From Nematostella vectensis (taxonomy: Eukaryota > Cnidaria > Anthozoa > Actiniaria > Edwardsiidae): a DNA stretch of 64,000 bases. Positions 42,930-63,700 of the stretch are shown piece after piece (positions within the stretch are counted from its first letter, which is position 1; every line of letters starts with the position of its first letter). Under the pieces are notes generated by a model. That model worked only from the letters and a program-made list of their open reading frames with translations. It had not been told where the DNA came from and did no database searches. A program made the translations under genes and the position numbers. The DNA lies in NCBI RefSeq assembly GCF_932526225.1, contig NC_064046.1:8643719-8707718 (forward strand). Direction: 5' to 3'.

Positions 42930-44290
42930 GGTGATGAATTCTTATTTATCTCTACGCGTTCTGCTCTTTGTCTGCTCGTAATTCTTATTGTTCACGCGCG
43001 TTTCTTAATTTTCTACGCATAATGCTCTCTTTTATCAATTCTTATGCTCACGCGCGTCTTTTTATTAAATACGCGTACTGCTCTGTTTCATCATAATTTT
43101 GATTGTCCACGAGCGTCTCTTCATTATCTACGCGTACTGCTCTGTTTCATCATAATTTTGATTGTTCACGAGCGTCTCTTCATTATCTACGCGTACTGCT
43201 CTGTTTCATCATAATTTTGATTGTTCACGAGCGTAACTATCTACGCGCACAGCTCTGTTTCTTCATAATTCTGATTTTTTACGCGCGTATCTTCATTATC
43301 TGCGCAAACTGCACTGTTTCATAATTCTGACTGTTCACGCGCGTCTCTTCATTATCTACACGCACTGCTCTGTTTCATAATATGATTTGTACCCGCGTAT
43401 CTTCATTACCTACGCGCACTGCTCTTTATTTAATAATTCCGATTGTTCACGCGCGTCTCTTCATTATCTACGCGCACTGCTCTTTCATAATAATTCCGAT
43501 TGTTCAGGCGCGTCTCTTCATTATCTACGCGCACTGCTCTTTATTACATCATAATTCCGATTTTTCACGCGCGTCTCTTCATTATCTACGCGCACTGCTC
43601 TTTATTTCATAATTCCGATTGTTCTCGTACGTCTCTCTACGCGGCGCACTGCTTTTTGTTTCATAATTCTGATGTTTTTACGCGCGTTTTATTATCTACG
43701 CGCACGTCTTTCTGCTCCATCATAATACTGATTTTTAACGCGCGTCTCTTCATTATTTGCGCGAACTGCTCTTTGTTTTATCATAATTCTGATTGGTTAG
43801 GCGCGTCTCTATCATCCAAGCGTACTGCTGTTTCATAATTCTGATTTTTTACGCGCGTCTCTTACGCGCACTTCTCTCTGAATCATCACAATCCATTGCT
43901 GACGCGCGTCTCTTCATTATCTACACGCACTGCTCTATGTCATCATATTTCTGATTTTTTACGCGCGTCTCTGCATTATCTACGCGAACTGCTGTTTTAT
44001 CATAATTCTGATTGTTCACGCGCGTCTCTATTATCTACGCGCACTGCTTTTTGTTTCATCATAATTCTGAATGTTTACGCGCGTTTCTTTAATATGCAAG
44101 CGTACTGCTCTTTCATAATTCTGATTGTTCATTTGCGTCTCTTCACTTTCTACGCGCACTGTTCTGTTTCATCACAATTCTGATTGTTCACGCGCGTCTC
44201 TTCATTATCTACGCGCATTCTGTTTCATCAAAATTCTGATTGTTCACGCGCGTCTCTTCATTATCTACGCGCATCCTGTTTCATCAAAAT
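42930..44290 (+). repeat. 1.35-kb degenerate minisatellite, about 58-bp unit
   Basis: Roughly 23 copies of a unit containing ATTGTTCACGCGCGTCTCTT, CATTATCTACGCGCACTGCT and CTGTTTCATCATAATTCTG, with many small indels. It separates the convergent 3' ends of kinase 2 and the death-domain gene. Confidence 0.9.
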
Positions 44291-44317
44291 TCTGAGAGGC
44301 CAACAATAAAATGGATA

Positions 44318-44323
44318 TTTATT
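44318..44323 (-). terminator. candidate polyadenylation signal of the death-domain gene
   Basis: AATAAA on the minus strand, about 480 bp after the stop at 44806. A plus-strand AATAAA at 44305-44310 lies beside it. Confidence 0.45.
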
Positions 44324-44805
44324 GTACATGACAGCAGCAGCAAAAATTAGACACATAAAAGTAGGTACATAAAAACGTCTACCATTCTCAAGGTGACGCA
44401 TCTCTAATAAAAAGCCACAATTTTAATCGTTTAAAATAATTTGAAACTCGCTCAATCTCAAACTCAATCAAGATTGACCTTGGTATTACAGTATAGGGGT
44501 CACTAAAATGATCACGCAATAAAGTTCTCTTTCTAAAATACTTCCTCATCCCCGGTTACTGCAAATAATCAATTTGCTAAATAAAAATATAAAAAATATT
44601 AAAAGAATGGCTCATGTAATATAATTACAAGTTTCTACAGTATTTATACTAATAGAGGTTAAAAAGCATGCATTTGATGGATTTTTCATCTAAGAATTTA
44701 AAAGACTAATATGTCGAAAAATTTAAACGTGGTGCTCAGCGGAGTCTCGAGATTGCTGGCGCCTTAAACTATCTGCCGAGGAGTGACGGGCCAGAGGCGT
44801 TAGGA

Positions 44806-50666
<5,861 letters not shown>

Positions 50667-53600
50667 GGTCACAGTTCTTACTGAAAGACCAAAAACAACA
50701 ACAATTAAATGGCTTTCCAAACAACAAACAGTTGGCAGTGGCTTGTGGCATCAGGGTGGCTTCTTGATTGACAGCAATTTCCCCACCCCAATCCCCTCCC
50801 TACAACAGCTTGAGACACCATAGTGCCCGGGGTTGGACTCTCCAGAAAATACATAGGTGCTTGCCCTATCTTTTAGGGTATTAAATTCTTACCAACTGCT
50901 ATCTCTTAGGGGGGTGTTTTAGGATTTTTCCAATGGTGGCCCAATCGCTCGAAAGGTCAACTGATCGGTTGATACTTCAGGCTTTATTGTCAGTAACATA
51001 AAAATACAGGATCCGTCAGTCAATTAAAACAGGTTTTTTTTATGCTATCTCTTAGGGTTAAAAATTCCTTCAACAACACCCAATGTGCTATCTCTTGGCT
51101 ATGGGTGAGAATTGTTGTTGACCACGCCCTTAATGCTATCCTTTAGGGTTAAAATTGAATAGCTGTCGAGCACCCCCATCTGTTTTTCCCCAAGTCCCCC
51201 CCCCCCCCCCCCCCCCTTGGGCCATAGTGTTTTCAGAATGAATGTTGATCTAAGAATGTAATAAAACAACTTTGTTGAAACCTTGCAATGTCAATCAAGA
51301 GAAAAAATAAAATTCAAAGGGTATCCCCCTCGAAATGTCCAATGAGTTTTAACATAATTAAAATACCATTATTCAAATTCAGTTCAAAAAGTCTGCCAAA
51401 GTCACTAATTTTATTGCAAAATCGCACAAATAAACTCGCAACTTGTCTTTCTTGGAATCATCGGATTAACATTGAATCTTCGAAATAATCTGATGATGAA
51501 ATATTACTTTTAGCTAACGGATTAATTTAGCAACATTAGCATTAGCAACTGACCGGAAAGTTGCTAACTTCACAGAAGTTATTTCCACAGCGGCACAATA
51601 ACAACAAATTTTCAAACCTTTAATGTGATTTTTATCAAATGTTTGAGAATGGTTCTTGAAATACTTTTAAAAGTAATTCATAATTAGGGGCCTGAATATA
51701 GAATCTAGATAGTCCACACAAAAAATCGATATTGCGTATTAAGATTAAAGATCATCGCAAATAATAGTTTCGAAGAAACTGGTAAAATAGGTTGAAATCA
51801 AAAACTATAGAAAAGCTACAACATATCAAAGTCGTGCTACAAGCGATGAAATACTCACATTTCTCGTCGACTACGAGCTGGTCTCTGTTAAAGCCTCATT
51901 CTAAATATTTCTACGAACTGTCGAATGGTACTCTAATTCCCGCTGCTGCATTCGAAAAGGTTACTTCATTCAGATACTAGAACAAGAAGATCAAACGAAA
52001 TAAATTCAATAGTTCTAGCTTTAAGGGTGTCGTATTCTGCAATAAGCTCGGTGAAATCTGTACCAATTCAACGAACAGGAAGAGGAAATTTTCTCTCAAG
52101 ATGTTATAGCAGCCAGTTGCTAGCGATCGAATTCCAGGGTGTTTCAAGCCGAAATATGTATCAAGCCGAAATATGCATTACATCATTGGCAAAGATTGCA
52201 ATGATAGGAGAGGGGAGGGCAAGGAAAACAGAGCTTTGAATCAGATAGTTTCCAAAAAGTAAATAAAATAATCAATTTCGAAAACGAATTGCCCAATATG
52301 GCTTATTTAAAAACAAAATCGTTCTCATGTTTATCACAGGCTTATTTGGAAAATATTAAAAGTTTTGGGAAAATATTTTGATAAACTGCTTCATTGCACA
52401 TTGTTTGATTCATTTGCATATGGACAACATGTCCTTTTGAGCGTGTCACCTGGTTTGTAGTAAATCACAAAAGATCGACTCCAGTGACGCCACACGAAAA
52501 CCCAAAATTTGAGACTGGCGCCCTAGGCATAGTTTAAAATACTATGAATAATCTAAATCATTTTTACAGTTTGTTGGGGTGGATAAACCTTATTTCTTTA
52601 TTTTTTTTTTTCAAAATATAGAAACCTCGTAGCAATGACAGTAAGACAGTGAATGGTGATCGCGTCTCGGGGACTATTACCGCTATGCGCTTGTGCCTAT
52701 AAGCGAATAATTACTTAATTACTTATATCGCTTGTTTCTTGAAGGTTTTGTTTGCTCTAACCATTGATAAAAATCAATTTTTTATTTCCACATTTTCTGA
52801 ATTTTGACCCAGAGTAGACTAGAAAGTACTTTAATTTAATTTGGTCCATTGACACGTCGTTTTCTTACCGAATTTGATCGTTGATATTTTTTTTTCTCTT
52901 TGAATCCTCCACAGACGATAAGATATACTCACTAAAATACTTCTCTTGGATGTGGATGTGTTATGCAGGCAAAACCTTCAGTGGTTTTTGTCGTATTGTC
53001 TTTTTATAAAGATATGGACGATTGATTTGCCGCTTTTTTTGTTCTCCCAGCAAAATCATATGACGCGAAATTGTCAAACACAGGGAGTTTGAAACCGATT
53101 TTCCGTAAATAAATAATAATTTAGATTTATTGTAGGTTAAAATGCCATTTTGACGTCAAGCTTGATAAGTTCGGAAGTTAAAAGCAAGTTGTTGATGGCC
53201 CTTTTACAGATCGACTCATTATTCCGAGTTTTAGCGGCGAATACTGTCCATTCGTTCTTATGAAGTCCCCGACATGTATATAGTAATGCAGATGTGGTTT
53301 GAGAACATATCACCAAGTTAACATAAATAGTTTACGCTATTTTGGCACTATCTATATATAATTTTTACTGGCGCAATGTGCGCCTGATGAATTGTGGGTA
53401 ATGACGAGTTGTGGGTAATTAATTGTTGGTGGGGGTCGCTTCAACAGTGGATCTAAGCTTAAACTCAGAGAACAGGACAAATCCAATGCTTTCCTTTATT
53501 ACATCACATTACAACAGCATAAGCGCACTGACCATGAAGTAGTCACTAAAAGCTAATGATTTCACTATCTTATATTTTACGCAATCTAAAAGCACACCAA

Positions 53601-54726
53601 GCTCATAGCAGAAATCCCTGATTTTTTTTTTCAATAAAACGATCTAGTTAGCCTCTCCAAATTTGTCTGACCGATAGGCAAAAAGTCAATAGAACAGATA
53701 TTCAATATCGTTAACATGAGGGTTAAGGGGCGTGGTCGAAGGTTAGGTGTCCCAACTAAAATAAAATATATAAACATCAGGCTTTAGATGTGCTATCCCT
53801 GTTTCTCTTTCGATGTACATAATATTTTAACTCTTAATGAGGTAAAAGGTTGCTTGAATGATCGGCTACTTTATCTTTGAGTTTCTGTAATTTCAATCAG
53901 TTTATTGAGTAGAAAAGGGTTTCTTCGTCAGAAAGCTAATGCAGGGTTGTTTAAACTTTTTACCTTTCGCTCAGACAACTATTAATGTAGTTAAATAGTT
54001 TTTAGACTTTAGTAAAAGAACAAAACGAAAGAAAAATAAAAGCAATCGGAGAACAGAAAAACGTTACCCTTGACTTTAACAATAAATTTTACACACTTCA
54101 AAACACAATAACACGTGAAATTGTTAACACAAAGCACCTTAATGTAATGTTTCTTTATCTAAGAGTGGGAGTGGAAAAGTTGCTTTGTTCAGAATATAGC
54201 AGCCAAACTTTAAGTAAAAAACAGCATCAAAGACGAAAATTCAGAACACGGCTGAACAAAATAGCATTTGCTATAGAGGGTGCATTTCTCGTTCAACGAG
54301 ATGTTTTGGTAACGTGATCGCCAGCGGTCACACTAACAAAAAATAACACAAAAAAGTACTTGATAAAAGCCTGAATTTAAGGAGAAAAAGAGGTATATCC
54401 AACTTCTGTGGAGTATAAAAGATATTAATCTTTAATAAAAAAAACTAACAAGTCTAAAAGGGAAGGGGATTGAAATTGCCATGGGGCAAAAAATAATAAT
54501 AATAATAACAATAAAAAGAACATAAAAGAAGCAAAACAAAGACCGACAAAAAAACGAAAGAAGCAAGAAATATTAAAATCGAACGAGACAAAATACCGTC
54601 AACTCTTACAAAATACAGCCAACTTTCAGTCAGCTCTCTCGTGAAGCTGTCTGCTTTAGAGTGTCCGTTAGTGGGAGTTGACTGGAATGATAGGTTCCCA
54701 TTACAAGGCTATTGCCATCGAGGCTT
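50667..54726. other. intergenic region, AT-rich, two C tracts
   Basis: Between the death-domain start and the stop of the next minus-strand gene. It contains C runs near 50255 (just inside) and 51197-51218, long AT-rich stretches and no frame with codon structure. The left part may hold a 5' UTR exon and promoter of the death-domain gene; the right part (about 53.5-54.7 kb) is probably 3' UTR of the right-hand gene, with a minus-strand AATAAA near 53497. Confidence 0.5.
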
Positions 54727-57700
54727 CTAGAACCTTGGGTTTGAAGCATGGTGGTTCCCGGAGGATACTTGGTAATGTGGAGGAACCTGCAGGTGAGCTT
54801 GGCGGGTCGGTTTGGGGTAGGACGGTTGGACGGGACGGAAGGCAGATTGCCCCATGGGAGGGTACCCACGGGGGACTGCGCCGTGGTGGTAGTTGTAATC
54901 CATTGCGTACTGGCGCTGAAGCTGCTGCTGGTACCGTGTGTGGGAGGGTAGGGGGTAGTTTGGTCCCGCCTGACTCCACCAGGGCTCGGAGGGTAGGAAG
55001 GGGTCGCTGTAGTGCTGTGCAGGGAGGTCTCGTCGGGGGTAGTCCGGTTTGTGGACGGTGTTTTCGGACAGAGAGCTGGACTTGTTCCATTGGAGTGGTG
55101 GAGGAGACGAGCATTTTTGAGGCCACGGATCACACGGACTCTGAATGGGGGAAGAATGGAGTGAATAAAGGGAACATGGTCGTAGGGAAACACTTAAAGC
55201 GGCATTCTCAGTTTACTCCCGGTGACAATCTCAGATTATTATCAACGGAAAACGCAAAAAATGTTTCCGTCGGCCCTCTGACAGTGTCAATGCCGCTCTA
55301 AAAAAGGAATGCACACACTATGTAAAGGAGACTAAGAGAAGCCTGTAACAACAAGATAATGTGCTTTTTCTAAACATCAAACTCGACTTAATAGGGTTAT
55401 AAGCAACAATTTCATTATGTTTACATAAGATACCACAACAGCTTATTTGCATAAAACCATCCAGGATTGAAGTCTGACACTAGACTAACGTTACTTTATT
55501 TTATTTGAGGAATCTCAACGTCCTTCAGATATCCAATACGTCATACATGGTGTAGTGCAGTGGACCATAGGAAAGTTGATTATCAACCCCCTCCCCCTTT
55601 GTAATAGTTTTCAACAAGCATTTGAGGATAAACTTACACTGAAGATAAATTCTCATATATATATAGAAACCACCTCCTCATATAAGCAGATGGAATGGTT
55701 TTCATACTTGGTACTTTGCTAGGATTGCAAAATGGCAAATATAACAGAGGCTCTCTAAACTTTGGGATGTTACAATTCACGAATGCGTTACCTTTTCTCT
55801 AAGGTCTTCTGAACTCCAAGTCTTGGTGACGCCAGGAACTCGAAGACCCCTATCATTTATCAAGTCCCCTCGACTGCAAATCGAAGCAAGTAATAGGGAG
55901 ACATCAGCCATCTCTTTATGTCATTTACCATGTCTCATGTGTCTCTCCTACTCTCTCACTTGTCAACAGAACGGCCATAGAAGAACTGAGGGGGGAGGAC
56001 AGGGGCAGGGACACCAAGAGAAGGGACATTAAGAAAACCGAGGGGGAGGGGGGGCGAAGCCGCGCCCCTAACGGTCATTCTCTTATCATTGGGGGAGGGG
56101 GCTTAGGCCTCCCTATATGCGTTAGGGCACTGCTCAAGTCCTCTCAACTGCAAAACACACAAGGAAAACATAATCTATCTACTACAGGACTCTATGCTCA
56201 GAGATGTTCTAGATCACCCATTTATCAAGTCTCTAATGTATCTCTCTCATAATCTCTCATTTTGTAAGTGCCCTCGACCGCAAAACACAGCAAGTGATGA
56301 AATAAGGGGAACATCATCTATCTCCATTAGGTCTCATAGTTACTTCTAGATATATCGTTCATATATGTCACATATATATCTCTCCTAATCACTCATTTTG
56401 TAATTCCCCCAAACTGCATAACACAGTAAGTAAATACATTAAAAGAGGGGGGGGGGGGGGGGGCATTTCACCTCTCTTCAAGACTACTTCAAACCCCCTA
56501 CAGCTTGTCTGTAGTCTTTCTAGTTATACTATACTTCTGACCCTATACCCTTCGATTTCCTTCCCTCTTCTTCCTACAAGAGTAAAAGTAAAAAAAAGGG
56601 CCTACAATAAATCTTACCCTGCCTTGTGTGCTGCAGCGATCAGCTCCGGGCCCGTGATACCAAGTCCCAAGGAGAAGACGTTTTTGCCTCCACCAGCAGC
56701 ACGGTCTAGCGTCTCGTCTGAGCGGCACCAGTGCGGAGGCACACAGTCCTAACAAACACAAACCACCAGTTAGAGGAGACCTTTTACTCTACCTAAGTAA
56801 AAGCGGAGATATTGTTTCTTTTCAGAATAAAAACAAATAGAACTCAAAACCCTGTTCATCTGTTAAGTTTAGATTACTGTAACACTTCTTTTATCTGCCA
56901 AATCAAGGGCTGAAGGGTACATGTCTAGTACTGCCCTTGTCCTGCCAAATCAAGGGCTGAAGGGTACATGTCTAGTACTGCCCTTGTCCTGCCAAATCAA
57001 GGGCTGAAGGGTACATGTCTAGTACTGCCCTTGTCCTGCCAAATCAAGGGCCGAAGGGTACATGTCTAGTACTGCCCTTGTCCTGCCAAATCAAGGGCCG
57101 AAGGGTACATGTCTAGTACTGCCCTTGTCCTGCCAAATCAAGGGCTGAAGGGTACATGTCTAGTACTGCCCTTGTCCTGCCAAAACCATAGTATCCTGGT
57201 AGTACCCTGTCCCCCCCCATACCCCCTCCCGACTGTACCTCCACCCTATGCCTTTCTCTCTAAATCTGGTTCTCTAAACTAAACAGGCCTCAGTAGCTAA
57301 ATGCATTCATCCCCCAATTCCTTTCTCTATAATTCCACCACGTTTGCCATCAGCATATTCTGACTGTTGTATCCTCTGTATCCCCATATCTAACCAACCC
57401 CATAGCAGCGGATCTAGGGGGAGGGTTTAGGGGGTTTAAACCCCCCTTTGGGCTGACAGAAAGCCATATGCAACAAACAAATTACCCCCTTTCCCCTTCA
57501 TCACTGAGCCAAACCCCCCTTTAGTGAAAAACTAGATCCGCCCATCCCCCCCACCCCCCCCCCCCCCCCACACACACACACCCAGACACTCTAAACCCAC
57601 CATGTCTGCCAGCATGTCTGGACTGCTACTCCAAACCTGGTGACTGAATCCAGGGGACCACTTTAAGCCCAAATCCACCACTTCTGCTTTCACCGCTCCC

Positions 57701-60700
57701 TCACTGGGTAACTGGCCCTCACTCGGGCTCTTGGCTGCATCCTCATCCTGACCAGCTTGAATGCTGTCTTCCTCCGCAAGAGACCAACAGCTGTGGTAAA
57801 GCGTCTCCTGTGACCCATAAAGTTCTCGGGGACGGCTACTGTCCAGGCTTCGGGACTTTGGTTTTGGTTTAGGACCTGCCTTTTCCCACACCGTCCTAAA
57901 ACAAGGATAAAGAGTTGACCATAATGCAAAACTCTGTTAAAGAAAGCAAATCACGCTGCCTTTTGATGCCTCCACACAAAGAGTTCCTCAAAGAATCCAT
58001 TTCCAACATTTCAAGCCAGTAACTGAGATATTCTCAATTGAACGCTGTGGCTTATAATTTCTATTCCAATATTCTTTTGATTCTCTAAATAGAAAAAGTC
58101 AAATTTCAAGGCCTGCAAGACTAAGACATTCTAAACAATACATTGCAACTCTGTTTAAAAAAATATCAATACACTTGGATGACTAACCTCAAGCTCTCGC
58201 TGATGGTAACTCTGGATTCAAACTCCTCCTGATCTGTAGCTGGACTTAAGGTCACTTTCACTGGTCCCCCATCAAGACCACACCCTTTCTCCTGTACTGC
58301 CTTAGTATTTGCTTCAATACTGTTTTCTGTACCAATATCATCAGACGTCTCCTGGATTTGGTTCTGCTCTGATTGTGCTTGGGGATCATTGCCTGTACCG
58401 ACAGTTTCGTTCTCAGTTGACTTGCCATTCTTATTCCCAAATTCCTCCCCTGCTTTCTGACAATCCTTCCAATTTGCTGATTCTTCCTTACTCTTCAATA
58501 TCTCGTCATCTTTTGGAAAATCTTCATTCTCAGGAGCAGGTTCTGCCACTTTCTGCGTGTCTTTAGCACCCCCGTTACCTCCAGCTCTTTTCTTGGTTTT
58601 CACGGGGGGAGAAGGGTGGGTGCTCTCCACCTGTGGAGAGAGCGGGGTGGAGTCTTTGCTACTTGACTGGGTGCTGATAGGGAAGCTAAGGGTGCTGCCC
58701 AGGCCGCTGTCGGTTGGCGTCATACAGCTACTGGTGTCTTGATACACCATTCTGGGTTTTAGCGGTGTGCCGGATAAGAACTTGATCACTTCGTCTAGCT
58801 CTTGCTGAGATGCCAAGGAAAGCTGGCTTTGAGAATCTGCTATAAAGATATGAAATGATAAGTTGAGGTGAGAAAATAACAGATTAATATTGCTACTAAT
58901 CATAATTGTCGCCATGACCAAGCTGTTGCAAATGAGTGTGAGTGGACACATGCATCATCATCATTGCCATCACCATAATCTCGCTTTGCTATAATTCTTT
59001 TATCACTACCATCATCTTCACCACTATCAACACCCCTATCATCATGACAATCATCATCATTCATAAATATTATCACCACAATCATCACAAAAATCATCAC
59101 CGTTATTACTATCATCATCAACACGGAATCAAAAACGATTACCCCAAAGTACCTTCGCCCTGATCACAGTTGAGCATGATTGCCCCACTAAGAAAATAAT
59201 TGCCCAAGTCATACTTGGCATAGTTCCTATAACAACACAGGCGTAGTCGAGACCAGTTTTTCAAAGAATTCCTTTCAAGGTCAAGATTTATTTTCATTTG
59301 GTCACTATGAAGAAAAATATCATCACTACCATTATTATCAACACTGCTTAACAATCATAGTTATCATAATCATTGTCATCAACAACATCACCATTATCAT
59401 CAACACCATCGTCATTCATAATCATTGTCATCAACAACATCACCATTATCATCAACACCATCGTCATCAACACTATACTTGTCACAACATTCACCAAAAA
59501 GTCAAAATGAACATACGATACCTGAAGGTACAACAATCACCATAAAGTCAAAGAGAACATCCAATACCTTAGAGTACAACAATCACCATAAAGTCAAAGA
59601 GAACATCCAATACCTGAGAGTACAACAATTACCATAAAAACAAAGAGAACATACAATACCTTAGAGTACAACAATCACCATAAAGTCAAACAGTACATAC
59701 AATACCTGAGAGTACAACAATCACCATAAAGTCAAAGAGAACATACAATACCTGAGAGTACAACAATCACCATAAAGTCAATGAAAACATACAATACCTG
59801 AGAGTACAACAATCACCATAAAGTCAAAGAGAACATACAATACCTGAGAGTACAACAATCACCATAAAGTCAAAGAGAACATACAATACCTGAGAGTACA
59901 ACAATCACTATAAAGTCAAAGAGAACATACAATACCTGAGAGTACAACAATCACTATAAAGTCAAAGAGAACATACAATACCTGAGAGTACAACAATTAC
60001 CATAAAGTCAAAGGGAACATACAATACCTGAGAGTACAACAATCACCATAAAGTCAAAAAGAACATACAATACCTGAGAGTACAACAAGTCAAAGAGAAC
60101 ATACAATACCTGAGAGTACAACAATCACCATAAAGTCAAAGAGAACATACAATATCTGAGAGTACAACAATCACTATAAAGTCAAAGATAACATACAATA
60201 CCTGAGAGTACAACAATTACCATAAAGTCAAAGGGAACATACAATACCTGAGAGTACAACAATCACCATAAAGTCAAAAAGAACATACAATACCTGAGAG
60301 TACAACAAGTCAAAGAGAACATACAATACCTGAGAGTACAACAATCACCATAAAGTCAAAGAGAACATACAATATCTGAGAGTACAACAATCACCATAAA
60401 GTCAAAGAGAACATACAATACCTGAGAGTACAACAATCACCATAAAGTCAAAGAGAACACACAATACCTGAGAGTACAACAATCACCATAAAGTCAAAGA
60501 GAACATACAATACCTGAGAGTACAACAATCACCATAAAGTCAAAGAGAACATACAATACCTGAGAGTACAACAATCACCATAAAGTCAAACAGTACATAC
60601 AATACCTGAGAGTACAACAATCACCATAAAGTCAAAGAGAACATACAATACCCGAGAGTACAACACTTACCATAAAGTCAAAGGGAACATACAATACCTG

Positions 60701-63700
60701 AGAGTACAACAATCACCATAAAGTCAAACAGTACATACAATACCTGAGAGTACAACAATCACCATAAAGTCAAAGAGAACATCCAATAGCTGAGAGTACA
60801 ACAATCACCATAAAGTCAAAGAGAACATACAATACCTAAGTAAAAAACAATTACCATAAAGTCAAAGAGAACATACAATACCTGAGAGTACAACAATCAC
60901 CATAAAGTCAAAGTGAAAATCCCATACCTGAGAGTGTTGGTTTAAACATGGGTAGAGGAAACCATACCTGAGAGTGTTGGTTTAAACATGGGTAGAGGAA
61001 ACTTGGAGTCCGAGTGATACCAGTCAGTGCTATCGCCATCAGACCTTTCACTCTGTTCCGCAGGCTCATTCTCGTCCAGAGTCATTGTAACAGCACTGTT
61101 GGCCTTTTGGATTTTACGGGCCCAGTGTTTAGGGCGTGGTGGGGGTAGGGGTGAAGGTTCATCCATCTCTGCATCTCGACTGTTGCTAGTGTCAGTACTT
61201 GTTGTTATTACAGATATCCGAAAACCTGAAAATATTAAACCAAAAATGTATCTCGATTTTGGTCCCTAACATACCGCTGTGCCCCAATAGATTAAAACCA
61301 ATGTTTTTAGAATATGTAGGTAAGTTCTGCAATGACTTGAGGTTGTTTGATCCAATGTATGCTTAGCTGAAATGCTTAGTTTCTACCATAAAAAAAACCC
61401 TGAGAACAAGAATGCTGCATTTGTTGACCTTAAAAAGGAAAGAAATAAAATCTGACAGTGTCAAAATTGGGACAATTATATATAACCTTCACACCCAGAT
61501 TCCAAAAGAATTCCTACCGTGCATTCTGTGTGTGGCTACACTACCTTCATTCCTTGGTGATCCACTCCCAGTGCCAGCACTGTGGGTGGAGGAGCTGTGG
61601 TCCGGGGACTGTGGTATGGCCATGTTTGATCCCTTGGACTGGCCTGACTTGCGCGAGAAAATCTTGGACGTTGCCTTGGTGAGGGATTTGCGGAATCTGT
61701 TGTGCTTGTGGGAAGGGGAGACGGAGCTCTTGGTGGGTGTCAAGGGTGAAGAAGATTGATTACAGCGCTTGATAAGGATGGAGGGGAGTGGGCGATCTCT
61801 AAGGATGGTACAAAAAGTGCGGTCAGAATATTAATTGATCAAAGAGAAAAAACTAGATTACAAATGTCCCACATTGCTATCTCCATTTATCCCATAACTA
61901 AATAACTTGATTAGATCACACTTGGGTTGAAATGATTTTAAGAAGGAATCGCACCAGTTTAGCACCAGTCAATAATGTTAACAGTGTGTAGGCCGACAGA
62001 AACCTTAATCCCTGTCATTGTAAGGGGGGGCATAATAATCTATTAGAATCAACACTATTTAACAGGCTATCCGCTCGAAATTATCAGTCACGTCTTGAAA
62101 GAAACTTCCAATAGACACATTGCTTTTACAATTTTTAAATATTTTTTTTGTGTTTTCCAGGTAACTGGGCACTTGTTACATAATTAGCCAGAAGTAAACT
62201 GGTGCGACCGCCGCTTGAATTCCATTCAAGTTCTCCTTACTTGTCTTCAAGGAAATCCATCAAGCTGAATTTTGCTGTGTACACAGCATCTACTGTCCCC
62301 AGTTCCTGCTGAAGGTCAATATCATTGGATATACTCGAGAACAGAGTGTTGTCCGCTGTTATCTCCCTGGAGAACAAAAACACAAACATGGTTTTTGATG
62401 GCTACATCATTACAATTGGAGGCTGATTTAGTCTAGGCTATGTAAAATACAATAAAAGTTTAAATAATGCCATATAGACATTTTATTCTATACAACTATG
62501 AGGAAAGATCTAGACATGGTCAAACCCTTAAAAACAAAAGAATATAAACTAAACAGTAAGTTTTACAAAATGAATCAGAATTTTTAGTGTTGCCTTTCTG
62601 AAGCTTGCTATAATCTAGTTTCTACAACAGCGATGGATAAACATTATAATTCATTCAACCATTTCCATAGTGATTCATCCAAATATTACTAACATACACA
62701 AGTATGAGTTATATACAGTATCAGAAGGATGATTTTATAACTCAGCATGCAGCCCCTAATCCCCCTCACCACGTTGTTGACACTTCAACGTGTACAAACG
62801 TCCCCTTGGCATAGACATGAGCCACTCACCACGTTGTTGACACTTCAACGTGTACAAACATCCCCTTGGCATAGACATGAGCCACTCACCATGTTGTTGA
62901 CACCTCAACGTGTACAAACGTCCCCTTGTCATAGACATGAACCACTCACCATGTTGTTGACACCTCAAAGTGTACAAACATCCCCTTGGCATAGACCTGA
63001 GCCACTCACCATGTTGTTGACACCTCAACGTGTACAAACATCCCCTTGGCATAGACATGAGCCACTCACCATGTTGTTGACACCTCAACGTGTACAAACA
63101 TCCCCTTGGCATAGACATGAGCCACTCACCATGTTGTTGACACCTCAAAGTGTACAAACATCCCCTTGGCATAGACCTGAGCCACTCACCATGTTGTTGA
63201 CACCTCAACGTGTACAAACATCCCCTTGGCATAGACATGAGCCACTCACCATGTTGTTGACACCTCAACGTGTACAAACATCCCCTTGGCATAGACCTGA
63301 GCCACTCACCAAGTTGTTGACACCTCAACGTGTACAAACGTCCCCTTGGCATAGACCTGAGCCACTCACCAAGTTGTTGACACCTCAACGTGTACAAACA
63401 TCCCCTTGGCATAGACCTGAGCCACTCACCATGTTGTTGACACCTCAACGTGTACAAACATCCCCTTGGCATAGACATGAGCCACTCACCATGTTGTTGA
63501 CACCTCAACGTGTACAAACGTCCCCTTGGCATAGACATGAACCACTCACCATGTTGTTGACACCTCAAAGTGTACAAACATCCCCTTGGCATAGACCTGA
63601 GCCACTCACCAAGTTGTTGACACCTCAACGTGTACAAACGTCCCCTTGGCATAGACCTGAGCCACTCACCAAGTTGTTGACACCTCAACGTGTACAAACG

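Noticed and set aside
54630-55193. 187-residue Thr/Pro-rich frame as the last exon product
   Set aside because: Phase through the 58-bp exon 55792-55849 selects another frame ending at 54727, with more protein-like composition. I keep the first only as a possible exon-skipping product.
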